64,000 bases of DNA from Hexactinellida sp. DTS-2022. Lineage: Eukaryota > Porifera > Hexactinellida. Below the pieces are notes generated by a model. It saw only the letters and a program-made list of their open reading frames with translations. It did no database searches and was not told the DNA's origin. The stretch spans positions 496,001 to 560,000 of the forward strand of contig JAPNXP010000012.1 of assembly GCA_028753945.1 (NCBI GenBank), read 5' to 3'. Positions 10,453 through 20,884 of this stretch are shown here, piece after piece; position 1 is the first letter of the stretch, and every line of letters starts with the position of its first letter. The position numbers and the translations under genes were made by a program.

Positions 10453-12935
10453 TCATTTGTAATCGCTGTCTAAAATTTTCGCGATTGTGTTAAGCTGTAT
10501 ATTAGAAGTTCCTTCGTAAATTGCCCCGATCTTACAGTCTCTGTAGAATTTCTCAATTGGGAAATCCTTTACGAAGCCAACCCCTCCCAACCAATCTACA
10601 CATTTTGATGTGGCAGTAGCCGCAACTACGCTTGAAAAGTATTTCGCCATTGCTGCCTCTTTTATAAAAGGCAAATTTGATTCTTTCAGTCGGGCCGCGT
10701 TGTATGTTAGCAGCCTTGCCGCTTCTATGTTCGTGGCGATCTCTGCTCGCTGGTGCTGCATGGCTTGGAAGTCGGCTATCGGCCTCCCGAATGCCTTCCT
10801 ATCGTGCAGATAGGGCATCGACCTGTCAAACGCGCCCTGCGCTAATCCTACAAGATTCTCAAATACATAAACACTAATATATCTACAGATATTTTTGACT
10901 AACGGACCCCTCCCCATTGACCGTAATACATCTTGTGGACCCCAGGTTGGGAACCACTTAATTAAATAAAGACATTTCGTGCCTAATAATAACTGCGATA
11001 TTTTAAATAACAGTTTCTATATTATAAACTCTAATTTGTGTAAGTATATTAACATTTAAAACAATACCTATCATTTGAGCTGCGATGCCGATTCTTCCCT
11101 CATTGAGTGTATCAATAGCGTACTTGTAGCCCCGTCCTATTTCTCCGAGGACATTCCTTTCGGGCACTTCTACATCCTCGAGCGTAACAGTGCAAGTGCT
11201 GGAAGCTCTGATCCCCAGTTTGTCTTCCTTCTTCCCGATAGAAAGGCCAGGCGCGTCTCTCTCAACGACAAAGCAGGTTATTCCTATGGAAAGCGGAAAT
11301 GTTAAATCCCGGGGGAATGGGTCTGTTAGCACAGTGGTTCTCAACCTGGGTCCGCCGCGAATGATTTTTTTAACCCTAAGCTGGCGGGCGAAAGTTAAAG
11401 TTGAAGTTAAAGTTAATTGAATTTCAATTGAAAGTGGGATTTTTTCTATTTATACTTTTACCACACAAGCCACATCCAACTTAGGGTATAACTTATTTTA
11501 AGGGTCCGCCGCGAAACCTATCACGATAATATAATCATATTAATTAGTATATGTTTGGATCGCAAGAGATTAATTTAGTAGTGCCAGGGTCCGTAATATT
11601 GAAAGGTTGAGATCCACTGTGTTAGAAGCACTCACCTTTGTACTTTTTAGAGAAATCTACATTCGCCATTATGAGAAACACACCCGCGTGCTCTGCATTG
11701 GTAATCCAAGCCTTGCTACCGTTAAGGACATAGGAATGTCCTTTCTTGTCAGCCCGTGTTTTCAGTGCAAACGCGTCAGAACCGCAGTCAGCCTCAGAGA
11801 GACAGAAAGCACCGACCAAATTCCGCGAGAGGCGAGGGAGGAATTCTTCCCTCAAATCATCTGACGCGAACCTTGCGAGTTAACTGAGTTAGCTTACTAC
11901 GTTATCGAGTGAGTCAGTTACAGACCGTAGGAAATAGTTGTTTATGAGTGTGTTTTGTACGTCGCAGAAAACAGAAACTGAGGGATCGACCTTTGCCAGC
12001 TCCTCTATTACGATAATTGAGGAGAAAAAAGTGGCAGCAGTGCCTCCAAACTTCTCAGGAATCTCAATCCCCATCAGTCCGGTCTGGAAGAGACCGTCTC
12101 GCACCGACTCAGCCATGTGCGAGTCTCGGTCCATCTCTCTCACCAGCGGCGCTATCTTGTCAGCTGCGAACCTAGGGGTAAACCATGGATAACAAGGGGT
12201 CTGTTTGTGTGTTTCGATATACAGTCAACTCCGCTTAATAGAGCCACCGGTTAATCGGTTTCTCCGCTTAATCGGGTCAAAACACCCTGGTCCCGAGGTG
12301 GCTCTATTATGCGGAGTAGACTGTATGAATAAGCCCAATGGACATACGTCAGGTCTGCTTATTGTGAAGAGTATTTCGTCTGCTACATATGAAAACTTTG
12401 TATTATGAGCAAGCCATGTTGTGCCAATTTAACAACTTACATAGGGTTTGTATATGAACACAATTCTCGGTCCCTTGAATGTTCATAACGAAAGAACCTG
12501 ACTGTATTTGTCTACTATATTTGACAGGCAAAATGACTTGCATAATCGCAAATGTATCACCAAAACAAGAGTTCATAAAAGTTTAAGACTCTACGCTTAC
12601 TGTCGAATAAGCAAATCTGACTCCACAAATATATCAGCATAATAACACCCTCGCAAATCCGTGGACCTCGACCCCAAATCAATTTTGAATAACAGGATTA
12701 TATTCTCACAGAGTACAATAACTAATCCGAAAGAAGTAGTTAGCGTGTGTAGAGTATTGTATTACGTATGGATTAACCTTGAAACTGTGTCTCGGAGCAT
12801 TAGCTCTTCATCGGAAAGACAAGTCACTGGTTTGTGATGGAAACATTTGTACAGAGTTAGAGAGTTACGGATGTGTGTAGATGGCATTCTAGCACTGGGA
12901 TTACAAGTGAAGATTGCACGTACAAATCTGTTCAT
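10453..12935 (-). CDS. ACADSB: Short/branched-chain acyl-CoA dehydrogenase, mitochondrial (5 exons)
   Basis: The FAD enzyme that oxidises 2-methylbutyryl-CoA in isoleucine breakdown in the mitochondrial matrix. Exons run 12935-12778, 12171-11926, 11871-11636, 11283-11068 and 10847-10453. All junctions are GT/AG and in phase, giving 416 residues (human 432). Exon 1 carries a basic, hydroxylated presequence ending before [10 protein letters not shown]. Family signatures are [11 protein letters not shown] (the acyl-CoA dehydrogenase motif), [14 protein letters not shown], and [17 protein letters not shown], which holds the glutamate equivalent to the catalytic base. Intron 2 is only 54 bp; intron 3 is 352 bp, of which 288 is a hAT-like element. 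A truncated copy is at 6293-7105. Confidence 0.93.
11332..11619. mobile_element. hAT-like MITE in ACADSB intron 3
   Basis: A 288-bp element with terminal inverted repeats, cagtggttctcaacc on the left and, inverted, cagtggatctcaacc on the right. It is flanked by an 8-bp target duplication with one mismatch (tgttagca at 11324-11331, tgttagaa at 11620-11627). It has an internal gggtccgccgcgaa repeat and no coding capacity. The 8-bp duplication and CAGTGGTTC ends are hallmarks of hAT transposons. Confidence 0.85.
12222..12323. mobile_element. Short pogo/Tc1-like palindromic element in ACADSB intron 1
   Basis: Terminal inverted repeats cagtcaactccgcttaatag and, inverted, cagtctactccgcataatag, each followed by agccacc. 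It is flanked by TA on both sides. The 102-bp element is almost wholly palindromic and noncoding. Confidence 0.75.
12347..12504. mobile_element. Pogo/Tc1-like MITE in ACADSB intron 1 (same family as 14015-14208)
   Basis: The left end is cgtcaggtctgcttattg; the right end, inverted, is cagtcaggttctttcgttat. It is flanked by TA. Internal sequence (aacttacatagggtttgtat) matches the element at 14015-14208 in the opposite orientation. Confidence 0.7.
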
Positions 12936-13226
12936 TTTATTTCCTATAGACTACAATAATAACGGATAAAATTAAGTTTCTAAATCTAAACTTGTACATA
13001 AACCAATACAATTGCAGAAGTGGCCAGTGAGTGGGTTACTTATCCGTTTATAATTTGAATGTTTCTATATAAATAATAGTTAGCAAAATAAATACTTTTT
13101 GCTAATTTCCAGCATTTGGTCATTTTATAAACAAATATCGAATAAATAAGCAGAAACGCAAATAAATAAGTGAATGGCGAGTTATAAGCTAAATAGGAGC
13201 CAGGAGTTTGGTCAGTGTTGATTCGA

Positions 13227-13949
13227 TTAATTAATGCCTGGGAACTTAATCCCAACAGGTGCTTTTGGAGTGTGAAAGGTTGTTTTCTTTGCATTATTAA
13301 TGTAAAGGCTTTTCTTAGCCTTTGAGCTCGGGTCTCGACTGGTGCGAGCTAGATACGATAATAGGTTGGGGAGTTTATCCTGTCGGATGCCTTTCCCTCC
13401 AGCTCTATCCAGTATGTCCAGCAGCATGTCGTGTACCCTGTTGTCATTAGGCATAAGTCTCAAGCCAGGCAAGGGACGTGCTTCCTGTTTATCCGGAATA
13501 TCAGACTCTTCTACCGGCGCTGTAATAACGTCATGTATTACTACAGCTGAGAGCTTTGATTTCCATTCATAAGTAACTGGGGTGATACCGACCGCGGGCT
13601 CGCTCTTAGCCAGGTTAGCGGAGTAGCGGGTGTTGAGTACGGGGGCGAGTTGGCAGGTGAGGTCTCTGTCGGAGAGAGGGGACAGGGGCCGCGGGGGGAA
13701 CGGCTGTTCCTGTACGGAACACACCATGCTCCCGCTGACACCGAACACCGGTTTAACGTGCAGGCTGTGCGGCCTGTTTCGCGCCGGGGTACGGTCGGAC
13801 CGGAGGGGGGGACAGAGGCGGTCGGATTTTAAGGGTGAGTATTCGCGAGGGAAAGAAAAGTGCTCGTGTGTAGCAGATCGGGGCAATTGGAACCTACGGG
13901 GTGTCATATCCTCCGTGAGAGGATCGCGGGGGTACAATGACGTTGCCAT
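13227..13949 (-). CDS. Uncharacterised 240-residue protein
   Basis: A single-exon gene that I do not recognise. The N-terminal two thirds are Pro/Arg/Ser-rich and probably disordered, with short motifs such as LYPRDPLTEDMTPRR. The region from about residue 170 to 215 (VHDMLLDILDRAGGKGI, then LPNLLSYLARTS) looks helical and amphipathic. The C-terminus is basic (SSKAKKSLYINNAKK) and ends VGIKFPGIN. There is no signal peptide, membrane segment or Cys/His cluster. GC content is well above the surrounding DNA over its whole length, which supports genuine coding. The composition resembles short axonemal or sperm microtubule-associated proteins, but that is only an impression. Confidence 0.72.
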   Translation of the reverse strand: MATSLYPRDPLTEDMTPRRFQLPRSATHEHFSFPREYSPLKSDRLCPPLRSDRTPARNRPHSLHVKPVFGVSGSMVCSVQEQPFPPRPLSPLSDRDLTCQLAPVLNTRYSANLAKSEPAVGITPVTYEWKSKLSAVVIHDVITAPVEESDIPDKQEARPLPGLRLMPNDNRVHDMLLDILDRAGGKGIRQDKLPNLLSYLARTSRDPSSKAKKSLYINNAKKTTFHTPKAPVGIKFPGIN

Positions 13950-16781
13950 GTAGGACTACAGCAAATGTGTTTAACTTATTAGAGGACTCTTGTTTTTACC
14001 AATTATTAGAAATACAGTCAGGTTCTTTTATTATGAATATTCAAGGGACAAAAATTATGTTCATTATTAGAGAGACTTCATAATATGCTAACTCAACTTA
14101 ATACAAACCCTATGTAAGTTGTTAAATTGGGACCATAGGACTTGTTCATAATAAAAAATCTTCATATTAAGCAGACGAAATCTTGTTCATAATAAGCAGA
14201 CCTGACTGTAGATAACTCCTCCACTATTAATCTTGCCGGAACAATTGGGTTTATATAATATCCCATCCAACATTTACATAGGTGTAGAAATAATATTCGA
14301 TTCAATTAAATAAATAAGTAACAAAGTTGCTGCCTTACATAACTCGATGAGAAACCGCCACTTTCGAACTGTCACGTTTCCGTTGCATTTGTTTTACACA
14401 TCGGGCATATATTTACATGGAATTTCGCGAGGGAGAATAACATTAAACCGTCACTGCCTTCCATCGGAAGAGGCGTTGTTTAACGCAGAATGCCCCCCCC
14501 CCCCAATGGTGGAATACGATCAAAATATAACAATCCCCATAGGCAAATTATTTGGTAATTGGTAAATGTTAAAATATAATAAATCAAGCATAGTAAAGTA
14601 AACTTATTAAGACAACCTTCAATGTTTTCTTAGGAAAGTTTTTATCCTTCTAATAATTTAAAATGTAAGTAATACTTTTGAAAAATATTTATTAATATCT
14701 AAAGATGTATGAGAAATTTGTGATACGTAAATACAAACCTATTAGAATAACTTCTACACTCACGATAAATAGTAATGCTAATAACTTATATTAAAACTGT
14801 TAGCTGGCCATGGAAAACTATTTCTCTTTTCGTATTTGTCAACGAAACTCAGGGGTGTGAAATATATTATATTACAATTAATGAATTGATTGGATTGATT
14901 AAGTGACGCAATTTGAGATTGAATTTATTTATTTATTTATTGTCTAGCTTCGCCGATAGCTCAGCACTTAGTATTACTATGCTCTTTATTTGCCTTTAAG
15001 CCATTAACAGAATTAGCATAGTGCCAGCATATTAATTAATTAATCCTGATTTGATAGTTCCTAGTTTTTGGTAAATTGGGCGAATAATAGTAATTAAAGC
15101 AAATTAACTTATTATTGTATAATTTGTAATGCGTGTTGTAGATTGTTCTGAGAATTAAATTATTCCGTGAGGCAAATCTTGCAGTTTTCCTAATTTGAAA
15201 TTTTGACCATTTGCACACGATATCTCGCCAATTATATAAGGTCAGTCACTCTATGATTGGCATTGAATATTCATATAATCCAGTTCTCAATTATATACGT
15301 ATATACGCAATTTCAGATTATAATTTATTTCTGATTATAATTCAGAGAATTGGTGCTAATGTATTTTTGTGAGATTGATTGCACTGTTTAGGAATTAATT
15401 GACCAATAACTTCTTTGATTTTAACTAGTAAATAGCAATCACTGAAGTAACACGAGTATTGGGTCATTCATTTTATTTAAGCTAGGGGGTTGTCCTCCTA
15501 AACGTTCAGATTTTGTAGATAATCTATATTATACATATAAATATCTAACCCTGTCCCTGTTCATCTATATTATACTCAATATCCAAGTTCATTATTGGTG
15601 TGTAAAAGCAAAATATGGTTCCCGATAGGATTTTATATTTCTCAATAACACTGTTCTTGATAGATCAATTACACTATCTAATTATTACTAAGGAGGAACT
15701 GTTAGTAGTTAATTTGTCATCGTTACACCTTGGTTGCAGGAATTTACATTAAAACTTACGCTAGACTGAATGTGTCGGCAATTGGACAGTTTCGGGTCGG
15801 GTTGTGAAGGACCCGTTACAAAGTCTGTGAATGGAATGCTTAATTAACCAAATAGCAAACTTAATCTCATTCTGTATTAACTGAAATTATAAATATTAAG
15901 CATTTAATGGTCAGTTTGACAAAGCATTTAATGGTCAGTTTGACGTAAAACAACTTGCGAATAGATGGTAAGTACGAAAGTTCAGTAGGTGTGAAAAATA
16001 ATTATTCGCCTTGATTAGTGTAATTATTTTTTAAGAGCCAATTTTGCATAGCTGGACACTAGCTTCACAAACAAAACAGCCAAACAATCTTGTCTGTTAA
16101 AAATTAAATAAACAGAATCAATGTTTATAATACGTACACAGCTTTGACTAGACATTGAATTATTCATATAACCACGGTTTCCCATCAGAAGGAAATAGTT
16201 TTAACACGGACCTACAATAATTATTTTAATTACATTAATTTGCAGGTAATTATTCCAAATTACTTGAAAATTAAGTTATTAATATTTGCTTTATTTAATT
16301 AAACAGGTATCATCATCGCACCTTCAGATTAAATTACTCACAATATTCCTCATAACAAAAGTAACGTTATACATGACCAAATCGGGTAACATATCTCTTT
16401 CGGAATTTAATTCATACAATTTGTATAATTACAGCTAATAAATTAATTTCAAATGAAAAGACAATTAATAATGGCCTCTTGTTTTGAATATCAACTGTTA
16501 ATGGTATTAAAATCATTCATTGAATTCCAAATCTGTATTTAGTAACCAAGATAAATTATAAAAGGTTAATCAAACATAATCAATTAATAAATTAAAATAC
16601 CACACAACTTTTGTTGTTAATCACTAATTCGCAAATAGAAATATACTACATTCCTAAGTCAACTGTAACTAAATCCATGGTCACTGCTTAGTGTATGAAG
16701 TAATTTAACATATATAGTTAGTACATGATTGGAATGTAGTAACAATAAATAAACAGCAACTTAGGTAAACTTCACTTATCA
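13950..16781. other. Long intergenic region upstream of the homeobox gene
   Basis: About 2.8 kb without a supportable gene. It contains a MITE at 14015-14208, a 12-C run at about 14493-14504, and a tandem duplication of a 22-base unit (agcatttaatggtcagtttg plus ac) near 15899-15944. The remainder is AT-rich and could include homeobox regulatory DNA; I see no specific sites I can support. Confidence 0.6.
14015..14208. mobile_element. Pogo/Tc1-like MITE
   Basis: Left end cagtcaggttcttttattat; right end, inverted, cagtcaggtctgcttattat. TA flanks both ends (14013-14014, 14209-14210). It is 194 bp and noncoding. It shares internal sequence (acaaaccctatgtaagttg) with 12347-12504 in reverse orientation. 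Confidence 0.78.
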
Positions 16782-18988
16782 ATGTCTAACTCAAAAGTAG
16801 TATGCTATGATAGTACGTCATTAGGAGCTGAAATAGAAATTTCTGAAGGAAATTCAAACTGCCAGAGATTGGTAGCCACTTATCCCAATTCAGGCGAAAC
16901 CCCACAGTTCCAAGATGCTGATATTCAACAGAATGAAGATGGGAGCGATCAATGCGAGTCAGGCGACTCTGGAGAGGGGTTTCTAACTATTCCAATCTAT
17001 TCCGTTGATACAAGTTACACTCCAAATGTGAGTAAAGCAAAGAGAGAATGCAGCCCCCCAACAGACGATGGTAAGTATGGAATATATAATTACAACAAAT
17101 ATTTTGCAATTATTTTATAAAAAATATTTCATTATTTTAGATGGTGGAAGGAAGAGAGTCAAATTTCTACCTCAACATATCAAATTACTGGAAGAATTAT
17201 TTTCGGAGAGTCAGTATCCTACAACCGAAGTCAGGGAAAAACTCGAACAACAGCTGGGTGTGTCTGAAAACCGAATTCTCGTAAGTTTAATATTCGGGAA
17301 ATACTTTTTAAAAAGTTCAAAGGTTAATTTAATATATTTTAATCAGGTTTGGTTCCAAAATCGCAGAGCTAAGGAAAAAAGAGAGACAAAGAGGCTGCAA
17401 AAAATCAGACATATAAGAAAACAAATCGATTCCAAGTTGCAACCACCTCCTTACTGGCCAGATGACCTCTCATTTGACGCACCACTCAGACACATAACTC
17501 GTAAGTTAATAATTATTCAAATATTATTTGCAGGCATGTGTTAAAATAATTTCATTGTGTTACTTTCTATGCATTTTTTAAAATCCATATGTGAGTATGC
17601 TTTCTAATTAACACTATAACTAATTAGCATATGTCGTTGTTAAGCTTCGTAACAAGTGTTGTAATTCAAACTGAGAAATGTTGATTAGCTTCATCAATGA
17701 ATCTTGCAACCCTCTAAGTTTGGAAAACATAGAATCCTAAATTAAACTCAAAACAACAAATCAATGGGAATATCATATTCCATATGTTGCATTTGTTCAA
17801 TTTGAAGTGTAAACATTAATAACATCTTATTAGATTATATAGTTTGCTAATATATTTCATAGAAATTGAATGACAAAAACCATTTAATCTAGTCATATTT
17901 TTGTTGTGATTAGTTTGACCTATCACACTATAATCCTAATTTTTGTTGGATATCGCTTATTCCTGTTAATCGATTTAGCATTACTCTGTAATGTACGATA
18001 CCTATAAACTGCATTAAAGTACGTACTAACACTAATTTAATAGTACAATTAATATTTTTCCATCAAAACGAATAATAATAAAAAAAGGACAGGAAAGTTA
18101 AGTTTGTAGTTAAAATAATTCAAAAAGGGATTTCATTACAGAAATCTGTAAAAATTCCAATGCAAAAATGAAAAAGTTGGTCATGGCTTTTTCCGGAGTG
18201 ATATCGTAATTATACTTTACAGTCCATGTTATTAATAAGCTAATCATCATTTGTTCTTTGAAGAAACATGGTGACCTAATATTCTACAACATTAAAACGT
18301 GCAGTATAACTAACCTGTCTTTGATGTTCAAACGGTTAAAAATGTTACGATAAGCATTTATCTTATTAGAAAATTGTTGCGCCACTTAAGTAACAAATTC
18401 ATGTACTTTTAAAAATGACTTCCTATAGCTTCTGAGAGGCGAATAAAAACTACAAATGTGATCACACCGCCAACCCCTATCTCAGAGGTAGTAGAAGATG
18501 CTGTCAACTTTGTGCCCCATAACATTCAGACCCGCGTACCCGTTTTGACACCACGACCCATTACGGAGAGAAATCCAGCCTGTAGCTACCATAACTCAAC
18601 CTATACGGTACCACTACATAACGAAATACAGTACACTGCAAGCGATAGGTCATCTGTATTTCCAATGGCAACTATAAAGTCGCTAACTCTCACACAAGCT
18701 TCATTTCAACCCTACGCCACCCAACCACAAACCGAAGCCATGCGAGTAGAAATCCCACATTGGGAAGACCCGATTTACCCTAACCAGAGTACAATCAACT
18801 ACCCATACTCCATAAGCAACTACTTGCCTGTAGAAGCACAGTTTCAAGCGCATCCGCATACATGGTTTGGAAGCAGCACTGCGGTCCCTAATCAGGTGAA
18901 TGCCTCAGCTAACCTGTGCCATAACGAACAGTTCGTGCCTGCTAACTGCAACAAGATATTCTGCACCCCCTGCAAACAGAACTACTAG
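16782..18988 (+). CDS. Homeodomain transcription factor (4 exons)
   Basis: Exons 16782-17070, 17141-17280, 17347-17500 and 18429-18988 join in frame with GT/AG borders, giving 380 residues. The homeodomain is about residues 97-158: basic arm GGRKRVKF, helix 1 around LLEELFSE, and helix 3 VWFQNRRAKEKR. W48, F49, Q50, N51 and R53 are all present, so it should bind TAAT-type DNA. An intron splits codons 46/47, a position often seen in paired-like and LIM classes. RAKEKR after the core is unusual and the class is uncertain. The N-terminus is acidic (EDGSDQCESGDSGEG); the C-terminus is Pro/Gln/Tyr-rich and may be an activation or repression region. I cannot name an orthologue. Confidence 0.85.
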
Positions 18989-19555
18989 CGGAACTAGCCC
19001 AAGCTCAAATACTTCAATGCTCCTTTATCACCTACACTGATAGCAGATACCCTTAGAGTAATTACACTACTGCAGACTAGAACATTATTTCATTATTTAG
19101 TTTCATAATTGAATCATTGCTGCCGCTCAATTATTTTTTGTATCAGTTTTTAATGCTAAGAATACAATAAACCGCGTTCTTCAATTTGGTTGGTAATTAG
19201 TTATAATGATTTTCCTATTAAAATTCTTAAAATCACTATATCAGTGGTGTGAACCCAAACTTTGATTACTAAAGTAAATCTTAAATGTTATGATAGATTG
19301 AGTGATACTTCATCAGATAATAATCCACTTATAAAATATATAAATATTAGTGGTGGAATCCGTCTAGGCATGTCAGCTTAATAAAATATAAATTAAATAC
19401 AATGCAATAGTTAATTCTAATCCAGTATCCACCCTATACCACGTGGCTTAAATCTATGCTAAGAAACATAGAGTATAATTATAGCATCTAGCTATGAAAT
19501 CTAATCTTCTTAACTAATTCCTATATATCAATAATCCCACGAGAACAAATCAAAT
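18989..19555. other. Homeobox 3' flank and 7TM gene promoter region
   Basis: A canonical polyadenylation hexamer, aataaa, lies at about 19166-19171 downstream of the homeobox stop, a plausible 3' end. The rest is AT-rich and holds no gene. Confidence 0.5.
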
Positions 19556-20659
19556 ATGAACTCAATTAATTCCACCAATGGTACGATTCTTCCGAGATCG
19601 GCACAAGTTGGTCCTCAGACGTTTATATTTATAGGCGGTCTGTTTTTCACCCTGTTGCTACTATGGTGGCTGTACTACATTGCACAGAAAGTAAGAGCAA
19701 CGGTCCGAGAATTGAAATTGCTTGGGAAGAATCAGCGTAACGATTCGACTTTAAAGAAAATACGCAAAATAAAAAGCAAACAAAACAAACATATATATTT
19801 TATATGTTGTATTGTGCTGTTCATTGCTCACACTTGTGGTCGAAGCTTAATCTATTTAACATTCGTATTAGTTGAATACTTTCTACCGGCAAAGGATTGC
19901 AATGAAGACGAGGTAACCGAGGAATTACAATTCGTGTATTCATTGGAGAAAGTAATTCTCCCTGCATTGTCAATAACGGGAGTATTATTTCTTGCTTCCA
20001 TGCTCAGTTTGGGAACACTTCTTCTCTACATTAAGGAGAGCTACAATTATTTCGGGAAAAACCTTAAAGGCGTTAGAATATGGATTTGTATCGGAACATT
20101 TCAAATCGCGTCTGTCATATTATTAATGATAATTCCATACGTGGCCATTCTAGGCAGTATAGCATTGTCTGTGTACTTAATAATAGATTATATCTTCCTG
20201 ATTGTTGCTCTAAAGAAGTTGGTTAGAATACTTGTCCAGAAGAAAATGGATGCCACATACCAGAGTGAATTAAAATTCCGTTATAAGCAGTGTATAAAGG
20301 GAATTCGCACTTTATCAAGGCCCATGTTGGCAACACTCTTCGTTTACATTTGTGGACTCATAATGGAACAGATATCTGTATGGGTGACACTGGGAAAATG
20401 CTTTGTGAGAGTTGTATACCGATCTGAGGTCTCACTTGAGGCAGATGCCATTTTGTTAATGCAGAACATTGCCTCCGTCCTATGGATAATCACGTATGTC
20501 GCTGCTCTACAATTCTATGTCAGTTCAATACTAGTAGTCATAGCATACTTTTGCCACTCGCATAGCAACAAGAAAGAGTCGAAGAATGAGCGCAGAAGGT
20601 TAATCACTGGCGTTCGGACCAGTCGCTATTGCAAGGCTGGTAATGAGTCAGAAGTTTGA
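19556..20659 (+). CDS. Orphan seven-transmembrane protein
   Basis: A 367-residue intronless gene. The N-terminus is short and extracellular-looking, with two N-glycosylation sequons (NST, NGT). Seven hydrophobic segments follow at roughly residues 24-44, 78-108, 133-158, 173-198, 199-220, 255-280 and 300-335. Basic loops (KKIRKIKSKQNK after helix 1; KESKNERRR after helix 7) suggest the cytoplasmic side, giving a GPCR-like topology. There is no DRY or NPxxY motif, so it does not belong to an obvious GPCR class; it may be a lineage-specific receptor or another 7TM family. It converges on UTP14 with about 225 bp between the stops. Confidence 0.75.
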   Translation: MNSINSTNGTILPRSAQVGPQTFIFIGGLFFTLLLLWWLYYIAQKVRATVRELKLLGKNQRNDSTLKKIRKIKSKQNKHIYFICCIVLFIAHTCGRSLIYLTFVLVEYFLPAKDCNEDEVTEELQFVYSLEKVILPALSITGVLFLASMLSLGTLLLYIKESYNYFGKNLKGVRIWICIGTFQIASVILLMIIPYVAILGSIALSVYLIIDYIFLIVALKKLVRILVQKKMDATYQSELKFRYKQCIKGIRTLSRPMLATLFVYICGLIMEQISVWVTLGKCFVRVVYRSEVSLEADAILLMQNIASVLWIITYVAALQFYVSSILVVIAYFCHSHSNKKESKNERRRLITGVRTSRYCKAGNESEV

Positions 20660-20884
20660 TTGATAATTAATTAAGTTAACTGAAAACTTATATTAACTTT
20701 GTAAATTTGGTAATTTTCTACAATAGAATACCTGAACATTTTGTTTGTCAGAGTAGATGTATTCTGTTTGTATATCTAACCTTTCTGACGTTAGTAAATT
20801 GGGAATAACAATTAGAATCCCGAATAATATAAATAACAAATAAATTCATTTAATAAGACATGACTAAACTTGCTAATTAACTCA

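Larger units (their letters stand above)
8472..13093. repeat. Segmental duplication, copy 2 (the more complete copy)
   Basis: Direct repeat of 4798-7275. It contains the longer DAZAP1-like gene and the intact ACADSB gene on the minus strand. Compared with copy 1 it holds an extra TA-flanked short element at 10147-10321 and lacks about 120 bases corresponding to 6719-6838. The right edge is near 13093, where both copies share aatagttagcaaaat. Confidence 0.9.

Noticed and set aside
14347-14565. 72-codon open frame running through a 12-C tract
   Set aside because: The translation includes a poly-Pro run created by the homopolymer, and nothing else resembles a protein.
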